DNA of 17,003 bases from an uncultured Anaerosacchariphilus sp. (GCA_934373375.1 CAKROP010000009.1:1-17003); one strand, 5' to 3'. Positions 7,169-14,184 are shown, counted from the stretch's first letter. Numbers and translations: made by a program. The notes: a model not told the origin generated them from the letters alone.

Positions 7169-7939
7169 ATGAGATTAGACGGTAAAGTCGCGCTTGTCAC
7201 AGGCGGCGCGATCCGTGTGGGCAAAGTGATCTCCATGGCGCTGGCGGAAGCCGGTGCAGATCTTGCGATCAGCTATTGGGGAACGCCTGCCGAAGCGGAG
7301 GAAACAAAAAAAGAGATCGAGGCGATGGGCCGCCGCTGCATGATTTGCGAGGCGAATATGCGCTCCGTACCGCAGCTACAGGCGCTTGTCAAAGCAATCG
7401 ATGAAGAATACGGGCGTCTGGACATTCTGATCCACAACGCCAGCAACTTTAACGAAGGTCCCCTTGAGACTGTGACAGAAGAAGTCTGGAACAGCTCTCA
7501 CGAGATCATCCTCAAGGGCGCGTTTTTCCTTACGCAGGCCGCCGTGCCGCTGATGATGAAGCACAAATCCGGGCGCATCATGGCGATGATCGGCGATTCC
7601 TACTACGAAAACTGGCCGGAGTATATCCCGCATTCCATTGCAAAGGTCGGGCTGGTGAAGCTGATGGAGACGATGGCGGTCACGCTTTCTCCCTACATTC
7701 AGTGCACCGCCCTCTGCCCTGCCACCATCATGACCTCGGCGTGCGGCGATTATTCTTCGGCGTTCAAGTCCCGTGCGCAGCAGCTCGATGAAAACTCCCA
7801 CACCGTTAAGATCAACGGCCGCGAGATCATCATGGGTAATCCTGCGCAGGTTGCGGAACTCATCGTGTTCCTGTCCGGGTGCAGCAGCTATATGAACGGC
7901 GCTGTAATTCCCATCGACGGGGGCAAGCATCTGGTGTAA
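7169..7939 (+). CDS. SDR-family protein with altered active site (Tyr to His)
   Basis: A 256-residue SDR with an intact cofactor loop TGGAIRVG (11-18; TGxxxRxG as in pteridine-reductase-like SDRs), an HNAS version of NNAG (89-92), and a C-terminal GAVIPIDGGKHL block. The catalytic YxxxK motif reads HSIAK: His155 stands where Tyr is expected, with Lys159 in place. The helix position of the catalytic Asn is Ile in the EIILKGAFF segment. Asp143-Ser144 stand near the usual Ser/Asp position. It should bind NAD(P)(H), but its chemistry may differ, or it may be a structural partner of the preceding SDR. AAAAGGAG lies 11 bases before the ATG and 18 bases separate it from the first SDR gene. Confidence 0.85.
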   Translation: MRLDGKVALVTGGAIRVGKVISMALAEAGADLAISYWGTPAEAEETKKEIEAMGRRCMICEANMRSVPQLQALVKAIDEEYGRLDILIHNASNFNEGPLETVTEEVWNSSHEIILKGAFFLTQAAVPLMMKHKSGRIMAMIGDSYYENWPEYIPHSIAKVGLVKLMETMAVTLSPYIQCTALCPATIMTSACGDYSSAFKSRAQQLDENSHTVKINGREIIMGNPAQVAELIVFLSGCSSYMNGAVIPIDGGKHLV

Positions 7940-7966
7940 GCGCAGCGGATATTACCTTGTATCCCT

Positions 7967-7982
7967 GCAGACGGGTGTCTGC
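7967..7982 (+). other. Small hairpin between the second SDR gene and livK
   Basis: GCAGAC-gggt-GTCTGC followed by TGATTTT and then the livK ribosome site. It is too short and its T-run too interrupted for a firm terminator. It may be a processing or mRNA-stability site that lets livK accumulate more than the upstream genes. Confidence 0.3.
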
Positions 7983-8004
7983 TGATTTTGAAAGGAGAAG
8001 AAAC

Positions 8005-9252
8005 ATGAAAAAGATCCTTGCACTGTTCCTTGCGTTGGCTATGACGTTCGCTCTGGTCGCCTGCGGCGACAAGGCGTCCGACGAGGGCCAGACCAACACC
8101 GATGGTGACACTACCAACCAGACCAGCGGCGAAACCATCCGCATCGGCATTGCTGCTCCTCTGACCGGCACCAGCGCTGCCTACGGCGAGCTGATGGTCG
8201 ATGGCGCTCAAATCGCAATTGACGAAGTCAACGCGAACGGCGGCGTGAACGGCAAGATGCTCGAACTGGTCAAGATGGACGACAAGAACGACCCCTCTGA
8301 GGCTGCTCTCGTTGCCCAGCGTTTCTGCGATGATGATACCATCACCGCTGTTATCGCGCACGGCGGTTCCACCAACACCCTCGCTGGCGCTCCCATCTAT
8401 GAGGCTGCCGGCATGCCGTTCATCGGCCCGTCCTCCAATAACCCCACTCTGACCGAGCTTGGCTACGAGTACTTCGTCCGTCTCGGCCTGCGTGATGACC
8501 GCTGCGGCAACCAGGTCGTCGCCATGATCGTCAACAACCTCGGCATCAAGAAGCTCGGCGTTATCTACGCCAACAACGACTACGGCGTGGGCAACCTCGA
8601 GGCTGCTACTGCTGCTGCTACCTCCCTCGGTGCTGAGGTCGTGGACAGCGAGACTTACAACCCCGGTCTTGAGAAGGACTTCTCCACCATCATCAACAAG
8701 CTCCAGAAGGCTGACTGCGAAGGCGTTGTTATCTATGCCGACCACGCTGACGCTGGTCTGTACTTCCAGCAGGCTCGGGCTCTGGGCTTCGACGTTCCTC
8801 ACGTTGGCCAGTCCGCTCTGACCTATTCCCAGATGATCGACCTCGCCGGTGCTGACGCTCTGCAGAACCTCTACATCTGCGTTACGTTCAACCCCTACAG
8901 CGATCGTGAGACCGTCAAGAACTTCATGGCCAAGTTCCAGGAGATCCGTCCCAACGAAGTTCCTTCCGAGCCCTGCGCCGGCAGCTACGATATCGTCAAG
9001 ATCATCGCTGAGGCGATGAGCGAAGGCGCTACCAGAGAGAATCTCGCCCAGTGGATTAAGAACACCAGCCCCGACCACACCTCCACCTTCGTTATGGAGG
9101 AAGGCTGCACCCTCAAGTCCCACATGGTTTGGGATGAGAAGGGCGATATCGAGCCGTTCGGCTGCTCCGTGCTGAAGGTCAGCGAGGACGGCCAGTTCGT
9201 CAACACCGATATCTCTGTTGATCTGACTGGTCTGGATCTCGGTATCAACTGA
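8005..9252 (+). CDS. livK: HAAT-family substrate-binding lipoprotein, LivK type
   Basis: A 415-residue extracellular solute-binding protein that delivers substrate to the LivHM/LivFG complex. The signal peptide MKKILALFLALAMTFALVAC has a lipobox (LVAC, lipidated Cys20), followed by a Thr/Asp/Gly-rich linker of about 20 residues. The mature protein begins IRIGIAAPLTGTSAAYGELM, the type I periplasmic-binding (peripla_BP_6) pattern; later marks are GVIYANNDYGVG and YGxG-type ligand-cleft residues. The ATG at 8005 was chosen for the AAAGGAG 8 bases upstream and the signal peptide; longer in-frame readings run into the SDR gene. Placing the binding-protein gene last, after two SDRs, is unusual. 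Codons are strongly biased (GCT, GTT, AAC, GGC), fitting high expression. The ligand cannot be named from sequence. Confidence 0.93.
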   Translation: MKKILALFLALAMTFALVACGDKASDEGQTNTDGDTTNQTSGETIRIGIAAPLTGTSAAYGELMVDGAQIAIDEVNANGGVNGKMLELVKMDDKNDPSEAALVAQRFCDDDTITAVIAHGGSTNTLAGAPIYEAAGMPFIGPSSNNPTLTELGYEYFVRLGLRDDRCGNQVVAMIVNNLGIKKLGVIYANNDYGVGNLEAATAAATSLGAEVVDSETYNPGLEKDFSTIINKLQKADCEGVVIYADHADAGLYFQQARALGFDVPHVGQSALTYSQMIDLAGADALQNLYICVTFNPYSDRETVKNFMAKFQEIRPNEVPSEPCAGSYDIVKIIAEAMSEGATRENLAQWIKNTSPDHTSTFVMEEGCTLKSHMVWDEKGDIEPFGCSVLKVSEDGQFVNTDISVDLTGLDLGIN

Positions 9253-9283
9253 TTCCGATTGCACTGAATCATACTCTCTATGA

Positions 9284-9319
9284 ATGGAAAAAGCCGGCAG
9301 AAATGTCGGCTTTTTCCAT
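9284..9319. terminator. Terminator of the transporter operon (bidirectional form)
   Basis: ATGGAAAAAGCCG (9284-9296) pairs perfectly with CGGCTTTTTCCAT (9307-9319), extended by a G-U and a C-G pair around a 6-base loop. The A-run and T-run lie within the arms, so it can work on either strand. Confidence 0.85.
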
Positions 9320-9358
9320 ATTTGACAGATTTTGAGGCAGATTTTGACGCAGAATGGC

Positions 9359-9387
9359 TTGCAACAGCTGAGCAAGTGTGCTAATAT
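9359..9387 (+). promoter_or_regulatory. Promoter of the GntR regulator gene
   Basis: TTGCAA (9359-9364), 17-base spacer, TAATAT (9382-9387), same geometry as the transporter promoter. The AT-rich putative operator begins within the -10 box, which fits autorepression. Confidence 0.6.
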
Positions 9388-9401
9388 ATATATAAAATAT
9401 A
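9384..9401 (+). promoter_or_regulatory. Putative GntR operator, autoregulatory copy
   Basis: ATATATATATAAAATATA matches 2776-2793 at 16 of 18 positions (AA in place of CC). It lies over the -10 box of the regulator's own promoter. This copy lacks the CC/GG that makes the other two distinctive, so part of the match may be simple AT repeat. Confidence 0.4.
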
Positions 9402-9464
9402 GATAAGTTAGGAATGTTAGTCCTCTTGCGGGCAGAACCACAATTCCGGGAGCGAGGAAAAACT

Positions 9465-10205
9465 ATGGCAGTTGACCGCGAATTTTCAAAAGTGAAGCAT
9501 ATCACTGTAACGGAGCAGGTGTCTGAGCAGATCCACGAGATGATCACCTCCGGACGGTTCAAGCCGGGGGATAAGCTCCCCTCGCAGAAGGAGCTTGAAG
9601 CCATGATGGGCGTCAGCCGCCCGACGCTCCGCGAGGCGGTGTCCCGCCTGATCACGCTGGGCATCATCGAGGCTCGCCAGGGCAAGGGCTACTATGTGCA
9701 GGAGCCGATGGATATCAGCATTGCCCCGATGCAGATCAGCGCGGAAGCGCTTCAAAAGCGCGACCTTTTCGAGGCGCGTCTCTTTCTTGAGGCGGTGCTC
9801 GGTCAGCTGGCAGCGGTATTTGCGTCAAAGGAGGAACTGGAGGATCTGCAGCGCACGCAGCAGCGTCTGGACTCCGGCGATCTGACGTTTGACGATTGCG
9901 CCTACGGCGAAAACCACATCCATGCGCTGATCGCCAAGTACGCGCACAACGAGTTCCTGTCCCAGTTTGAATATTCCATTCTCGATCATCTACAGGAGTA
10001 TCCGGATCTGTTTGTCTCCAAAAAGAGCACGGTTCTGGAGAAAAAATACGGCACCGTGCCGCACAACCGCATTGTGGATGCGATCTGCCGCAGGGATCCT
10101 ACGGCGGCGTACAACGAGTCGCTTCAGCATATCCTGACCTACAGCGACGATATCGGCTTGCAGAAGCGCTACAGCTTCGCCCTCCTGCGCGAGAACAACG
10201 CGTAG
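9465..10205 (+). CDS. GntR-family transcriptional regulator, FadR subfamily (FCD domain)
   Basis: A 246-residue DNA-binding regulator. The winged helix-turn-helix is at about residues 13-80 (LPSQKELEAMMGVSRPTLRE, then GIIEARQGKGYYV), the classic GntR pattern. The C-terminal FCD ligand domain (about 98-235) keeps the metal-site histidines H153, H200 and H222, so a metal-assisted carboxylate-type effector is plausible. The ATG at 9465 was chosen over an upstream in-frame start because GAGGA lies 6-7 bases before it and the family N-terminus fits. It sits alone between two terminators, with its own promoter, directly between the importer operon and the DUF3830-like module. FCD regulators usually repress adjacent catabolic genes until a substrate or intermediate binds. 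Effector unknown. Confidence 0.92.
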   Translation: MAVDREFSKVKHITVTEQVSEQIHEMITSGRFKPGDKLPSQKELEAMMGVSRPTLREAVSRLITLGIIEARQGKGYYVQEPMDISIAPMQISAEALQKRDLFEARLFLEAVLGQLAAVFASKEELEDLQRTQQRLDSGDLTFDDCAYGENHIHALIAKYAHNEFLSQFEYSILDHLQEYPDLFVSKKSTVLEKKYGTVPHNRIVDAICRRDPTAAYNESLQHILTYSDDIGLQKRYSFALLRENNA

Positions 10206-10242
10206 TAAAAAAACCAGCGATTTCTTACAAATACGGATTTTC

Positions 10243-10272
10243 AACGACCATCGGGCGCCCCCGATGGTCGTT
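10243..10272 (+). terminator. Terminator after the GntR regulator
   Basis: AACGACCATCGGG (10243-10255), loop CGCC, perfect 13-bp complement (10260-10272), followed by a short, interrupted T-run (TTTATTCATT). The stem is strong and the tail modest. Confidence 0.75.
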
Positions 10273-10353
10273 TATTCATTCCGGACTCCTTTACAGCTGT
10301 TTCGCACAAAAGCCAAGGTCAATTTTTGGATGAAAATACGAGTGGTCAGCTAC

Positions 10354-10382
10354 TTGACAAATTGTGCTATATAGCTTATTAT
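10354..10382 (+). promoter_or_regulatory. Strong promoter of the small-gene module
   Basis: Consensus TTGACA (10354-10359), 17-base spacer, TATTAT (10377-10382). The best promoter match in the window, consistent with abundant expression of the biased-codon genes that follow. Confidence 0.75.
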
Positions 10383-10385
10383 CAC

Positions 10386-10406
10386 GTATAGGTTATATAT
10401 ATATCT
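10386..10406 (-). promoter_or_regulatory. Putative GntR operator, small-gene module copy
   Basis: GTATAGGTTATATATATATC (10386-10405) plus one more base is the exact reverse complement of 2774-2794. It begins 4 bases after the -10 box and covers the expected transcription start, a typical repressor position. The shared GG/CC and flanking TATAC make a 21-base identity unlikely to be just AT repeat. Confidence 0.6.
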
Positions 10407-10440
10407 AATTCACCAACATAACTACTGGAGGTATGATTTC

Positions 10441-10887
10441 ATGTCTACTAAATTTATCATGAGATGGCCTGAGCTTGGCAAGCAGGTTCGCGTTGGTCCT
10501 GTTGAGCACAACCAGGCAATTTTTGACTGGTTCATGACCAATCTGCCCACTCGCTGCGTGCAGACTGAGACGGTCGTTGCCGGCCAGTCCCTGTTTATGC
10601 TGAACCTGCCGATGAGCAAGGAATGCAATTGGATCCAGGAAGAAAGCCCCCTCGAAGACATCGTTCAGATGAACAAGGGCCGCTTCACCTTCTTCATGAC
10701 GACCGGTAACGTTGCGAACCTGAGCTGCAAGTTCGATTATGTCACCGAGCCGATGGAGTATGTGACCTGGGCTGAGGTCATCCCCGAGGACAAAGAGCTC
10801 CTTCTGGAAGTTGGTCAGCAGCTGTGGGAGAACCTCATGAACGAGAAGAAGATCGTCCACGTTGAATTTGTTGCTGAGGAGGGCTAA
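10441..10887 (+). CDS. Cyclophilin-like / DUF3830-like small protein, copy 1
   Basis: A 148-residue soluble protein without signal peptide. I recognise the general layout of the DUF3830 cyclophilin-like-fold family: a first beta hairpin, an FxxFMxNLP segment (residues 31-36), a TVVAGQSLFML strand (44-54), and a late G-F-F strand pair followed by TWAEV. The function of that family is not established. It is homologous to the gene two places downstream (10441 versus 11450): shared W-P-x-L-G near residue 9, NLP at 34, VV-x-G at 45, and W-x-E/V-x-x-ED with a late Trp. First gene after a strong promoter and putative operator; GGAGG 9 bases before the ATG. The downstream neighbour, starting 5 bases later, is a helical protein and the likely partner. 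Family assignment moderate; biochemical role unknown. Confidence 0.8.
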   Translation: MSTKFIMRWPELGKQVRVGPVEHNQAIFDWFMTNLPTRCVQTETVVAGQSLFMLNLPMSKECNWIQEESPLEDIVQMNKGRFTFFMTTGNVANLSCKFDYVTEPMEYVTWAEVIPEDKELLLEVGQQLWENLMNEKKIVHVEFVAEEG

Positions 10888-10892
10888 ACAAC

Positions 10893-11432
10893 ATGGCTAT
10901 GGATTGGAAAGTTCTTCAGAAAGAGATCGATGCGGAGAACACCCGCATTATTGACGAAGCTCCCGAAGATATCGAGCGCGTCTTCAAGTACGAGATCATC
11001 CCCACCGGCGCTGGCACGGCTAAGACCACGCTCGGCGTTTGGTTCGAGGGCGCTACCGCCGCTCGTTACGTTGCGGCTTACAACACCTACAACATCATCA
11101 AGCTGGCCATGGATCCCGCTTTCACGCTCGAGCGCATCAAGGAGCTCGTTGAGGTCATGCTGCCCAAGGTCACCGCTGCGGTCAAGCTCTGCGGCTATGC
11201 CGTGTATGCCCGCTTCACTGAAGAGACGATGGCTTGCGTCAAGGAAATGGACAACAAGGATGACGCGCTGAGCCTGCTGAACTCTCTCTACCTGTATGGT
11301 TCCAGCATGAATGCCTGGACCCACCACTTCTTCAAGTGGGCCATCGGTCAGGCTACGCCGATCCCCACCCGTGAGGATTGCGAAGCGATCGGTCGCGCCG
11401 CTTCTAAGGCGTACATCGAGAAGAACATTTGA
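10893..11432 (+). CDS. Helical protein of unknown family, module copy 1
   Basis: A 179-residue soluble protein I do not recognise. It is predicted mostly helical, with no signal peptide or membrane segment. Features shared with its paralogue at 11889 without gaps in the first 41 residues are a Trp near the start (W5), EIDAE (11-15), VFKY (30-33) and G-A-G (39-41), then Cys100-Gly101. Near the end is the motif N-AW-x-x-H-[FY]-x-x-W-x-x-G-x-A-x-P (Trp142, His145, Trp149). The conserved His, Trp and Cys could be active-site or cofactor residues, but no fold is clear. GAGGAGGG lies inside the end of the preceding gene, 9 bases before the ATG. A start two codons downstream (MDW) is possible. Confidence 0.8.
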   Translation: MAMDWKVLQKEIDAENTRIIDEAPEDIERVFKYEIIPTGAGTAKTTLGVWFEGATAARYVAAYNTYNIIKLAMDPAFTLERIKELVEVMLPKVTAAVKLCGYAVYARFTEETMACVKEMDNKDDALSLLNSLYLYGSSMNAWTHHFFKWAIGQATPIPTREDCEAIGRAASKAYIEKNI

Positions 11433-11449
11433 GCAAGGAGGGATACAAG

Positions 11450-11884
11450 ATGAAATCGTTTGTTATTTCCTGGCCTTCCCTCGGTTTGAAGGTCAACTGC
11501 GAGCCCATCAGCGAGAACAAGAACGTTTACGACCTGTTCTGCGAGAATCTTCCCATGAAGGTCCTGCAGGGTCACGAGGTTGTCGGCGGCTACATGCTGC
11601 GTGACCGCACGGTCCGTTTTGACAAGAAGCCCTATGACATCAAGGATGCCAAGGAGATCGCCATGAATACCGCCGAAGAGGGCTCTGTGTTCCTGACTGC
11701 TGCTCAGTGCGGCTCCGGCGAGCTCGTTGTCAAGTATGGCGAGTGCGTGGACAACCGCGGATACATCCCCTTTGCCAAGGTTTCCGCAGAGGATATGGCT
11801 GCTCTGAAGAAGGCCGGCAAGGCTGCCTGGAAGAGCGCCAGCAGAACCAAGGACATCATCATTTCTGAGATCAAAGGAGTGTAA
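11450..11884 (+). CDS. Cyclophilin-like / DUF3830-like small protein, copy 2
   Basis: A 144-residue paralogue of the protein at 10441. Conserved blocks in the same order: WPSLG (8-12), an YDLFCENLP segment (27-35), EVVGG (43-47), then a G-S-V-F-L strand, ELVVKYGE (91-98) and PFAKVSAED (107-115). The YG followed by PFAKV matches the DUF3830 C-terminal pattern better than copy 1 does. The two copies are clearly diverged, not a recent duplication, and the middle (residues 50-75) is quite different, so their ligands or roles may differ. The ATG at 11450 is preferred over a TTG 21 bases upstream that overlaps the previous stop, because AAGGAGG sits 8 bases before the ATG. Four bases separate it from the next gene. 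Confidence 0.82.
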   Translation: MKSFVISWPSLGLKVNCEPISENKNVYDLFCENLPMKVLQGHEVVGGYMLRDRTVRFDKKPYDIKDAKEIAMNTAEEGSVFLTAAQCGSGELVVKYGECVDNRGYIPFAKVSAEDMAALKKAGKAAWKSASRTKDIIISEIKGV

Positions 11885-11888
11885 CATA

Positions 11889-12404
11889 ATGAACACATGG
11901 CAGAACATCAAAGCCGAGATCGATGCAGAGGTCGCCAAGACCACGGTTGAACCGGTTCAGGACGTTACTGAAGTTTTCAAATATCGCATGAGCAAGGGCG
12001 GTGCTGGTATCCCCAACGACAACCAGATCTTCACGACCTGGGTCTTCGGCGGCGGCGACGTCAACTATCTGGCAGATTACTGCTACTTCCTCTATGAGCT
12101 CTCTGAGAAGGAAGAGTACACCATGGAGATGCTGGTCAAGATGATGAGATACTGGGTCATCCAGCCCTCCACCTTCGGCCTGTACTGCGGTCTCAACCGC
12201 CAGTATGAGTTCTCTCAGCAGATCAACGAAGTGCTCGACAGCATCGACAAGCCCGCCTTCCGCGCGCTGCTCGACAGCTATCGCGCCTACCTCGGCAACA
12301 TCTACGCCTGGGTTTACCACTACATGCCCTGGGGCGTCGGCAATGCCTTCCCGCGCAAGGACGAGGCTTATTATCAGCGCGCTCTCGAGCTGCTGAAGCA
12401 GTAA
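11889..12404 (+). CDS. Helical protein of unknown family, module copy 2
   Basis: A 171-residue paralogue of the protein at 10893. It keeps W4, EIDAE (10-14), VFKY (29-32), GAG (38-40), Cys100-Gly101 and the terminal AW-x-x-H-Y-x-x-W-x-x-G-x-A (Trp141, His144, Trp148). It has more aromatic residues in the central helices (YLADYCYFLYEL, QPSTFGLYCGL). Outside the shared motifs identity is low. AAAGGAG lies 9 bases before the ATG, inside the end of the preceding gene, so the second pair is translated as tightly as the first. The pairwise conservation of gene order suggests that each small protein works with its helical neighbour, perhaps as an alpha-beta complex; this is inferred, and no enzymatic function can be assigned. 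Confidence 0.8.
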   Translation: MNTWQNIKAEIDAEVAKTTVEPVQDVTEVFKYRMSKGGAGIPNDNQIFTTWVFGGGDVNYLADYCYFLYELSEKEEYTMEMLVKMMRYWVIQPSTFGLYCGLNRQYEFSQQINEVLDSIDKPAFRALLDSYRAYLGNIYAWVYHYMPWGVGNAFPRKDEAYYQRALELLKQ

Positions 12405-12446
12405 GCGTTCCCCCAGAAAAAGCTATTTTCACCTCAGCCCCTTAGG

Positions 12447-12484
12447 CGGCAGGCTCTGCGGACCTTCACACGCAGAGCCTGCCG
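12447..12484 (+). other. Strong hairpin between the small-gene module and dhaK-like gene
   Basis: CGGCAGGCTCTGCG (12447-12460) pairs perfectly with CGCAGAGCCTGCCG (12471-12484), 14 bp with a 10-base loop. No T-run follows (GTCAAGCGGG), so it is not a standard terminator. It could stabilise the 3' end of the upstream mRNA, cause partial termination, or mark a processing site. The other 110 bases of this gap show no clear promoter, so the kinase genes may depend on read-through. Confidence 0.6.
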
Positions 12485-12551
12485 GTCAAGCGGGCGATAG
12501 GTACACCTGATATTAAATAAGCTGGAAAAGCAGCAAGAAAGGTGCATTTCT

Positions 12552-13550
12552 ATGAACAAGATCATGAATCAGCCCGAGAGCTTTGTGGATGAAAGCCTGA
12601 AAGGCATCGTCCTTGCTCACGGCGATATGTTAAAGTTTTCCGAGGAAAACACGCGCGCAGTTGTCCGCTCTGATGCACCGGTGCAGGATAAGGTCGCCAT
12701 CGTGACCGGCGGCGGCTACGGTCATCTCCCCGTGTTCCTGGGCTACGTCGGGCGCGGCCTGTGCGACGGCGTGGCAGTCGGCAATGTGTTCACATCCCCC
12801 AGCTGCGATGCGATCGTCGCCGCAGCCAAGGCAACGAACAGCGACGCCGGCGTGCTTTTCCTTTTCGGCAACTACATGGGCGACTCGATGAACTTCGATA
12901 TGGCGAGCGAGATGCTCGATATGGAAGACATCCCCTGTGCGATCGTCAAGGCGGCAGACGACGTGGCTTCCGCGCCGCGCTCTGACTACAAGAATCGCCG
13001 CGGTGTCGGCGGCATTTTCTTCCCCTACAAGATCGCAGGCGCCAAGGCGGAGCGTATGGCGAGCCTCGACGAGGTACGCGATATTGCGGTGCAGGTGTGC
13101 GACAACGTGGCGACGCTCGGCTTTTCCATGTCCTCCTGCCAGCTGCCCGGCGCACCGAAGCCGATCTTCGAGATCTCGGACAACGAGATGGAGCTTGGCA
13201 TGGGCATCCACGGCGAACCCGGCGTGGAGCGCACGACGATGAAGACCTCTGAAGAGCTGGCCGGTATCCTGACCGAAAAGCTCACCGAGGATCTTTCCCT
13301 GACCTCCGGCGACGAAGTCGCAGTGCTGGTCAACAGCCTGGGAGCTACCTCGAAAGAGGAGCTTTACGTGCTGTATGCCGACCTGTATGAAAAGTTCCAG
13401 CAGAAGGGCATCAAGATCGGCCGCGTTTATGTCGGCGAGTATGCCACTTCTCTTGAGATGCTCGGCGCTTCCGTTTCCGTGCTGAAGCTGAACGACGAAT
13501 TCAAGACGCTGCTAGACGACGAGGCGAAGACCCCGTTCATCCGTCTGTAA
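12552..13550 (+). CDS. DhaK-family ketose kinase, substrate-binding subunit
   Basis: A 332-residue protein of the dihydroxyacetone kinase DhaK family, whose fold holds a short ketose covalently on a histidine while the DhaL subunit donates phosphate. Key residues are all in place: GGGYGH (53-58, His58), GNYMGDSMNF (Asp111) and GMGIHGEPG (His220, the hemiaminal-forming residue), equivalent to His56, Asp109 and His218 in E. coli DhaK. The first loop reads GGGYGHLPVFLGYVG rather than the GGGSGHEP of true DhaK, a form I associate with DhaK relatives acting on other small ketoses such as erythrulose; hence no symbol. Ribosome site GAAAGGTG precedes the ATG. The DhaL-like gene follows after 12 bases. 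No DhaM or PTS phosphodonor gene is in the window, so ATP may be the donor. Confidence 0.9.
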   Translation: MNKIMNQPESFVDESLKGIVLAHGDMLKFSEENTRAVVRSDAPVQDKVAIVTGGGYGHLPVFLGYVGRGLCDGVAVGNVFTSPSCDAIVAAAKATNSDAGVLFLFGNYMGDSMNFDMASEMLDMEDIPCAIVKAADDVASAPRSDYKNRRGVGGIFFPYKIAGAKAERMASLDEVRDIAVQVCDNVATLGFSMSSCQLPGAPKPIFEISDNEMELGMGIHGEPGVERTTMKTSEELAGILTEKLTEDLSLTSGDEVAVLVNSLGATSKEELYVLYADLYEKFQQKGIKIGRVYVGEYATSLEMLGASVSVLKLNDEFKTLLDDEAKTPFIRL

Positions 13551-13562
13551 GGGAGTGCAAGC

Positions 13563-14180
13563 ATGTATCAGATCAATGATGTAAAAGCGGTCATCGCCAA
13601 GGTCGCGGCCGCCATCCACGCGCAGAAGGACTATCTGGGCGAGTTGGACGGCAAGTCTGGCGACGGCGATCTGGGCCTGAGCATGGAAGCAGCCTTCCAC
13701 GCTGTGCAGGAGACTGCGGATACTTATGAAGGCACGCAGATCAGCGAGCTTCTGATGAAGAGCGCGATGAGCTGCAACAAGGCGGCCCCCTCCACCATGG
13801 GTACGCTGATGTCCTCCGGCATTATGGCGATCGCCAAATCTGCCAAGGGCAAAGACGGCTTTGAGGATGCCGATGTCGTGGCAATGCTCCGCCTGTTTGC
13901 GGAGGCGCTGATGGCACGCGGCGGCGCAAAGCCCGGTGATAAGACGATCCTCGATGCGCTCTGCCCCATGGCTGATACCGTGGAAGCGGCGTTTGCAGAG
14001 GGCAAGTCCCTGCGCGATGCATTCCTTGCCGGCGCCGATACTGCGGAGAAGTCCGCGCAGGCCACGGCTGGTATGCGTGCTGCGGCTGGCCGCGCCAAGT
14101 GGCTCGGCGAGCGCGCTGCGGAATATCCCGACGGCGGCGCGATCCTCTGCGGCATCATTGCCCGTGCGCTCGTCTCCTGA
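13563..14180 (+). CDS. DhaL-family nucleotide-binding subunit of the ketose kinase
   Basis: A 205-residue helical-barrel protein that binds the ADP/ATP-Mg used with the DhaK-like subunit. The three metal-binding aspartates are seen in ELDGKSGDGDLG (D29, D34, D36; D30, D35, D37 in E. coli DhaL). Further family marks are GGAKPGDKTILDAL and GRAKWLGERAAEYPDGGA near the C-terminus. The usual G-G-x-S-G nucleotide loop reads APSTMGTLMSSG, another departure from classical DhaL. GGGAG lies 7-8 bases before the ATG. The stop is 4 bases from the start of the MFS gene. Together with the DhaK-like subunit it should make a two-subunit kinase; substrate uncertain. Confidence 0.9.
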   Translation: MYQINDVKAVIAKVAAAIHAQKDYLGELDGKSGDGDLGLSMEAAFHAVQETADTYEGTQISELLMKSAMSCNKAAPSTMGTLMSSGIMAIAKSAKGKDGFEDADVVAMLRLFAEALMARGGAKPGDKTILDALCPMADTVEAAFAEGKSLRDAFLAGADTAEKSAQATAGMRAAAGRAKWLGERAAEYPDGGAILCGIIARALVS

Positions 14181-14184
14181 GGGC

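Noticed and set aside
7888..9441. A 517-codon minus-strand open frame opposite livK
   Set aside because: Antisense to a clear lipoprotein gene with strong codon bias; it crosses the operon terminator and regulator promoter and shows no domain.
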